NCBI GenBank assembly: GCA_017620615.1
Contig: JAGAUW010000002.1
Coordinates: 1-64,000, forward strand
Length of the DNA: 64,000 nucleotides
Source: Clostridia bacterium
GTDB taxonomy: Bacteria > Bacillota > Clostridia > Monoglobales > Monoglobaceae
Direction of reading: 5' to 3'
The notes under the pieces are model-generated. The model was not told the origin of the DNA, made no database searches, and saw only the letters and a list, made by a program, of their open reading frames with translations. Made by a program: the position numbers and the translations under genes. This document shows positions 60,702-64,000 of this stretch, in pieces; the stretch's first letter is position 1, and each line of letters opens with the position of its first letter.

Positions 60702-61976
60702 ATGAGTACAGTAGAAAAAAAAGAAAAGAATGTTGTGAATTTTGAGTTTTCAGTCAGCGGTGAAGAATTTAGAACTGCTATTGAAAAGGCTTACAAAAAG
60801 AACGTAGGCAAAATCAATATTCAGGGTTTCAGACGCGGCAAAGCACCCCGTCAGATTATCGAAAGATATTATGGCAGTGAGGTTTTCTTTGAAGATGCTG
60901 TCAACATCGTTCTTCCGGATGCATATGATAAAGCAATCGATGAACAGAATATTGAAGCAGTTGCTCAGCCTGAAATCGATGTAAAAGAAATTTCAAGAGA
61001 AAATGGTGTTGTTTTCACAGCAAAGGTTGCTGTTAAGCCTGAATTTGAGCTTGGTCAGTACAAGGGCGTTGAGGTTTCAAAGGTTACACACAGAACAACC
61101 GAAAAAGAAATCAATGGCGAGATTGAAAAAATTCGCGAAAGAAATGCAAGACTTGTTACTGTTGAAGACAGAAGTGCAGAGCTTGGTGACACAACAAATA
61201 TTGACTTTGAAGGTTTCGCTGATGGAGTTGCTTTTGAAGGTGGCAAAGGCGAAAACTTTGATTTGAAGCTTGGTTCAGGTCAGTTCATTCCCGGCTTTGA
61301 AGAACAGCTTGTTGGAAAGAATACAGGCGATGAGGTTGATGTAAAGGTTACATTCCCCAAGGAATATCACGCAGAAAACCTCAAAGGTAAGGATGCTTTC
61401 TTTAAGGTAAAAATCAACAGCATCAAGACACAGGAACTTCCTGAACTTGATGATGAGTTTGCTAAAGATGTCAGCGAATTTGATACATTTGAAGAATTCA
61501 AGGCCGATATGACAAAGAAGCTTAAAGAAAAGAACAAAGCGAAGTCGAAGCAGGAATTGGAAAACAAAATAGTGGAAACAATATGCAATAACACAGAAAT
61601 TGATATTCCTGAGGCTATGTTTGAAACGGCAGTTAACAACCAGATTCGTGAACTTGCTATGCAGCTTCAGTATCAGGGTATGAACATCGAACAGTATGCT
61701 CAGTACACAGGTATCACCCTTGATGCTATGAAAGCTCAGATAAGACCTGATGCAGAGAAGAGAGTGAAGACATCTTTGGTTCTTGAAAAGATTGCAAAGG
61801 CTGAAAATATTGAGGTTTCTGACAAGGAAATCGAAAAAGAGCTCGAAAAGATGGCAGAGCAGAGCAAAATGTCTGTTGAAGACATCAAAAAGTATGTTAA
61901 CGTTGACGACATCAAAGACAGCAAGATTGTTGAAAAGACAATTGATTTTGTTGTTAAGAATGCAACAGTTAAATAA
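60702..61976 (+). CDS. tig: Trigger factor chaperone
   Basis: 424 residues from ATG 60702, behind AGAGAGGAA (an in-frame ATG at 60669 adds 11 non-family residues). The ribosome-binding signature is in GFRRGKAPRQIIERYYG. The middle FKBP-type prolyl isomerase domain (about 150-240) contains FIPGFEEQLVG. The C-terminal chaperone arms follow. Tig meets nascent chains at the ribosome exit. The classical tig-clpP-clpX order is kept. Confidence 0.96.
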   Translation: MSTVEKKEKNVVNFEFSVSGEEFRTAIEKAYKKNVGKINIQGFRRGKAPRQIIERYYGSEVFFEDAVNIVLPDAYDKAIDEQNIEAVAQPEIDVKEISRENGVVFTAKVAVKPEFELGQYKGVEVSKVTHRTTEKEINGEIEKIRERNARLVTVEDRSAELGDTTNIDFEGFADGVAFEGGKGENFDLKLGSGQFIPGFEEQLVGKNTGDEVDVKVTFPKEYHAENLKGKDAFFKVKINSIKTQELPELDDEFAKDVSEFDTFEEFKADMTKKLKEKNKAKSKQELENKIVETICNNTEIDIPEAMFETAVNNQIRELAMQLQYQGMNIEQYAQYTGITLDAMKAQIRPDAEKRVKTSLVLEKIAKAENIEVSDKEIEKELEKMAEQSKMSVEDIKKYVNVDDIKDSKIVEKTIDFVVKNATVK

Positions 61977-61995
61977 TAACGCTTCAAATATAGAG

Positions 61996-62026
61996 CAAAG
62001 GTTAATCATTTCGGTTAACCTTGCTT
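61996..62026 (+). terminator. Hairpin between tig and clpP
   Basis: AAGGTTAA (61998-62005) pairs with TTAACCTT (62015-62022), then GCTTGCGTTTT. A partial terminator that could set the ratio of Tig to ClpP/ClpX. Confidence 0.6.
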
Positions 62027-62075
62027 GCGTTTTGGGGCAAATGTCGAAATTTTAAGAAAATTGGAGGAAAAACAA

Positions 62076-62663
62076 ATGAATAACAGCTTGGTACCATATG
62101 TAATTGAACAAACAAGCAGAGGGGAAAGGTCATATGACATATTTTCACGTCTTTTAAAGGATAGAATTATCTTTTTGTCAGACGAAGTAAATGATGCAAC
62201 AGCGAGTCTTGTTGTGGCACAACTTTTGTTCCTTGACAGCGAGGACCCCGACAAAGATATAAACCTTTATATCAACAGCCCCGGAGGTTCTATCACTGCA
62301 GGTATGGCTATTTATGATACAATGAAATACACAAAGGCGGATGTTTCTACCATTTGTGTAGGTATGGCGGCTTCGATGGGTGCATTTTTGCTTTCAGCAG
62401 GAGCAAAGGGCAAAAGATTTGCTCTTCCTAACAGCGAAATTATGATTCATCAGCCCCTTGGCGGTGCCAAAGGTCAGGCAACGGATATTCAGATTCATGC
62501 AGAACGTATCATAAAAATGAAAGATAAGCTCAACCATATGCTTTCAGAACACACAGGTCAGCCCCTTGATGTTATTCAAAGAGATACCGAACGTGACAAC
62601 TTTATGTCGGCGGAAGAAGCTTTAAAATACGGGCTCATTGACAAAATCGTAGAAAAGAGATAA
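62076..62663 (+). CDS. clpP: ATP-dependent Clp protease proteolytic subunit
   Basis: 195 residues from ATG 62076, behind GGAGG (the frame opens at 62025). The catalytic serine is in [13 protein letters not shown], the histidine in IMIHQPLGG and the aspartate in [11 protein letters not shown]. ClpP is the protease chamber for ClpX (next gene) and probably for the ClpE-type ATPase at 5720. Confidence 0.97.
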   Translation: MNNSLVPYVIEQTSRGERSYDIFSRLLKDRIIFLSDEVNDATASLVVAQLLFLDSEDPDKDINLYINSPGGSITAGMAIYDTMKYTKADVSTICVGMAASMGAFLLSAGAKGKRFALPNSEIMIHQPLGGAKGQATDIQIHAERIIKMKDKLNHMLSEHTGQPLDVIQRDTERDNFMSAEEALKYGLIDKIVEKR

Positions 62664-62689
62664 GTTATTTTTTCAAAAGGAGACAGAAT

Positions 62690-63991
62690 ATGTCGAGCAA
62701 TAATGATATAAGACAGCTTCGCTGTTCTTTTTGCGGCAAAACAGAAGACCAGGTCAAGAAACTCATTGAGGGACCGGGAGTTTATATTTGCAACGAATGT
62801 GTTGATTTGTGCTTTGAAATTGTTGAAGACGAGTTTGACGACGTGAACTATGTTTCCGAAGAAACAGAAGCTGGTGAACTCCCAAAGCCAAAAGAAATCA
62901 AGGCGTTTCTTGACGATTATATCGTTGGTCAGGATGCGGCAAAAAGAGCACTTTCTGTTGCTATTTACAACCATTATAAAAGAATAGGCTATAACGGACA
63001 AAATGATGATATTGAGCTCCAAAAGAGCAATATTTTGCTCCTTGGTCCAACCGGTGTGGGTAAGACTTTTCTTGCCCAGACTTTGGCGAAAATGATGAAT
63101 GTTCCATTTGTAATTGCAGATGCTACATCACTTACAGAAGCCGGATACGTGGGCGAGGATGTTGAAAATATTCTCTTAAAGCTCATTCAGGCAGCGGACT
63201 ATGACATCCAAAAGGCAGAAAAGGGAATTATCTATATTGATGAAATTGACAAGATTTCAAGAAAGTCCGAAAATCCGTCTATTACCCGTGATGTAAGCGG
63301 CGAGGGCGTTCAGCAGACTCTTCTCAAAATTCTTGAGGGGACTATTGCATCAGTTCCACCCACAGGCGGAAGAAAGCATCCTCATCAGGAGTTTATTCAG
63401 ATTGACACAACAAACATTTTGTTTATTTGTGGTGGTGCATTTGAAGGAATTGACAAGATAATCGAAAGCCGTATAAACACCTGCTCTCTTGGCTTTGGTG
63501 CAAAGGTTGAGAGCAAAAAAGAGAAAAATCGCGGTGATGTTTTGAAACACCTAATCCCTGATGATTTGCTGAAATTTGGTCTTATCCCTGAATTTATTGG
63601 GCGTGTTCCGGTTATTACAACCCTTGAGTCACTTGACAAAGATGCTCTCAAAATGATACTTACAGAGCCGAAAAACGCTCTTGTAAAACAGTATAAAAAG
63701 CTTTTTGAAATGGACAATGTTGAGCTTGAATTTCTTGATGAAGCCGTTGATGCTGTTGCTGAAAAGGCAATAAAAAGAAATACCGGCGCAAGGGGTCTTC
63801 GCACCATTCTTGAAGATATAATGCAAGATATTATGTTTGAGATACCCTCGGATTCTGCAATCAAAAAGGTAACCGTGACAAAGGAATGTGTTACAGAAAA
63901 AGCAGCACCCCTCACCGAGCGTGAAGAACGCAAAACGGTAAAAAAACCACGGACACAAACGGTTATTACTGATGATAAATCTGCGTGTTAA
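62690..63991 (+). CDS. clpX: ATP-dependent Clp protease ATP-binding subunit ClpX
   Basis: 433 residues and complete: the stop lies 9 bases before the window end. The N-terminal zinc-binding domain is [19 protein letters not shown] followed by CNECVDLC. The AAA+ domain has GPTGVGKT, the Walker [11 protein letters not shown], and the pore-2 and IGF loop region (LGFGA for ClpP docking). The tail is rich in Lys and Thr. It unfolds substrates for ClpP, whose gene ends 26 bases upstream. Confidence 0.97.
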   Translation: MSSNNDIRQLRCSFCGKTEDQVKKLIEGPGVYICNECVDLCFEIVEDEFDDVNYVSEETEAGELPKPKEIKAFLDDYIVGQDAAKRALSVAIYNHYKRIGYNGQNDDIELQKSNILLLGPTGVGKTFLAQTLAKMMNVPFVIADATSLTEAGYVGEDVENILLKLIQAADYDIQKAEKGIIYIDEIDKISRKSENPSITRDVSGEGVQQTLLKILEGTIASVPPTGGRKHPHQEFIQIDTTNILFICGGAFEGIDKIIESRINTCSLGFGAKVESKKEKNRGDVLKHLIPDDLLKFGLIPEFIGRVPVITTLESLDKDALKMILTEPKNALVKQYKKLFEMDNVELEFLDEAVDAVAEKAIKRNTGARGLRTILEDIMQDIMFEIPSDSAIKKVTVTKECVTEKAAPLTEREERKTVKKPRTQTVITDDKSAC

Positions 63992-64000
63992 TTTTCGCGG

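Overview
The window is about 64 kb of a low-GC, endospore-forming Firmicute of the class Clostridia. The sporulation pair spoIIGA-sigE, cwlD and a SpoIVFB-type protease point to an endospore former. Maturases for [FeFe]-hydrogenase point to an anaerobe. The gene order follows the Bacillus/Clostridium yloA-yloC-remA-gmk-rpoZ-priA-def-fmt-rsmB-rlmN-prpC-prkC-rsgA-rpe-thiN block, though coaBC is missing between rpoZ and priA. Most of the window is chromosomal housekeeping DNA. TTG and GTG starts are common, and many promoters are near-consensus sigma-A with a 17-bp spacer.

Layout. 1-360: the 3' end of an rRNA operon (23S, 5S, terminator). 450-1470: the broken remains of a mobile element, next to the rRNA operon. 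1577-2434: a metallophosphoesterase. 2483-5710 (minus): a hydrogenase-maturation operon (TM1266-type regulator, hydE, hydG, Dabb protein) behind a promoter and a leader that looks like a transcription attenuator. 5720-11430: a clpE-type unfoldase divergent from ileS. 11458-13290: an accessory island with a REP-associated tyrosine transposase (RAYT), an XRE repressor and a divergent secreted protein. Its control region carries four TAGNCTA boxes on one helical face, and three REP-like hairpins lie in the island, two of them inside the transposase gene. 13478-27886: an EF-G paralogue lacking the catalytic histidine, a TAXI-TRAP transporter, an acyltransferase/acyl-CoA ligase pair, a YitT protein, a CPA2 antiporter, a ClC protein, an SLC13/ArsB-like permease and rqcH. 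28081-41827: the ylo-type block of nucleotide, translation, RNA-modification and Ser/Thr-kinase genes. 41836-44665: a secreted protein with a duplicated domain and a spoIVF-like pair. 44795-49381: two tRNA/rRNA-type radical-SAM-associated genes, then rplU-rpmA-obg with prp missing. 49520-53699: a divergent type IIA topoisomerase pair. 53792-56142: cwlD convergent with sigE-spoIIGA. 56321-63991: pgi, a small P-loop protein, thrC, a phosphoesterase, tig, clpP and clpX.

The parts connect in several ways. Protein quality control recurs (clpE, rqcH, tig, clpP, clpX, def). Translation genes dominate the central block. The sporulation genes carry matching regulatory sites: a Spo0A-box-like site 21 bp upstream of the -10 at spoIIGA, and a sigma-E-like promoter at cwlD.

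The strongest candidates for something undescribed are the hyd-operon leader (mutually exclusive terminator and antiterminator pairing), the XRE/RAYT island with in-gene REP hairpins and phased operator boxes, and two enzymes whose family catalytic histidine is replaced (EF-G paralogue Phe84; E2-like acyltransferase Glu251). Everything here was read by eye; no database search or folding program was run.
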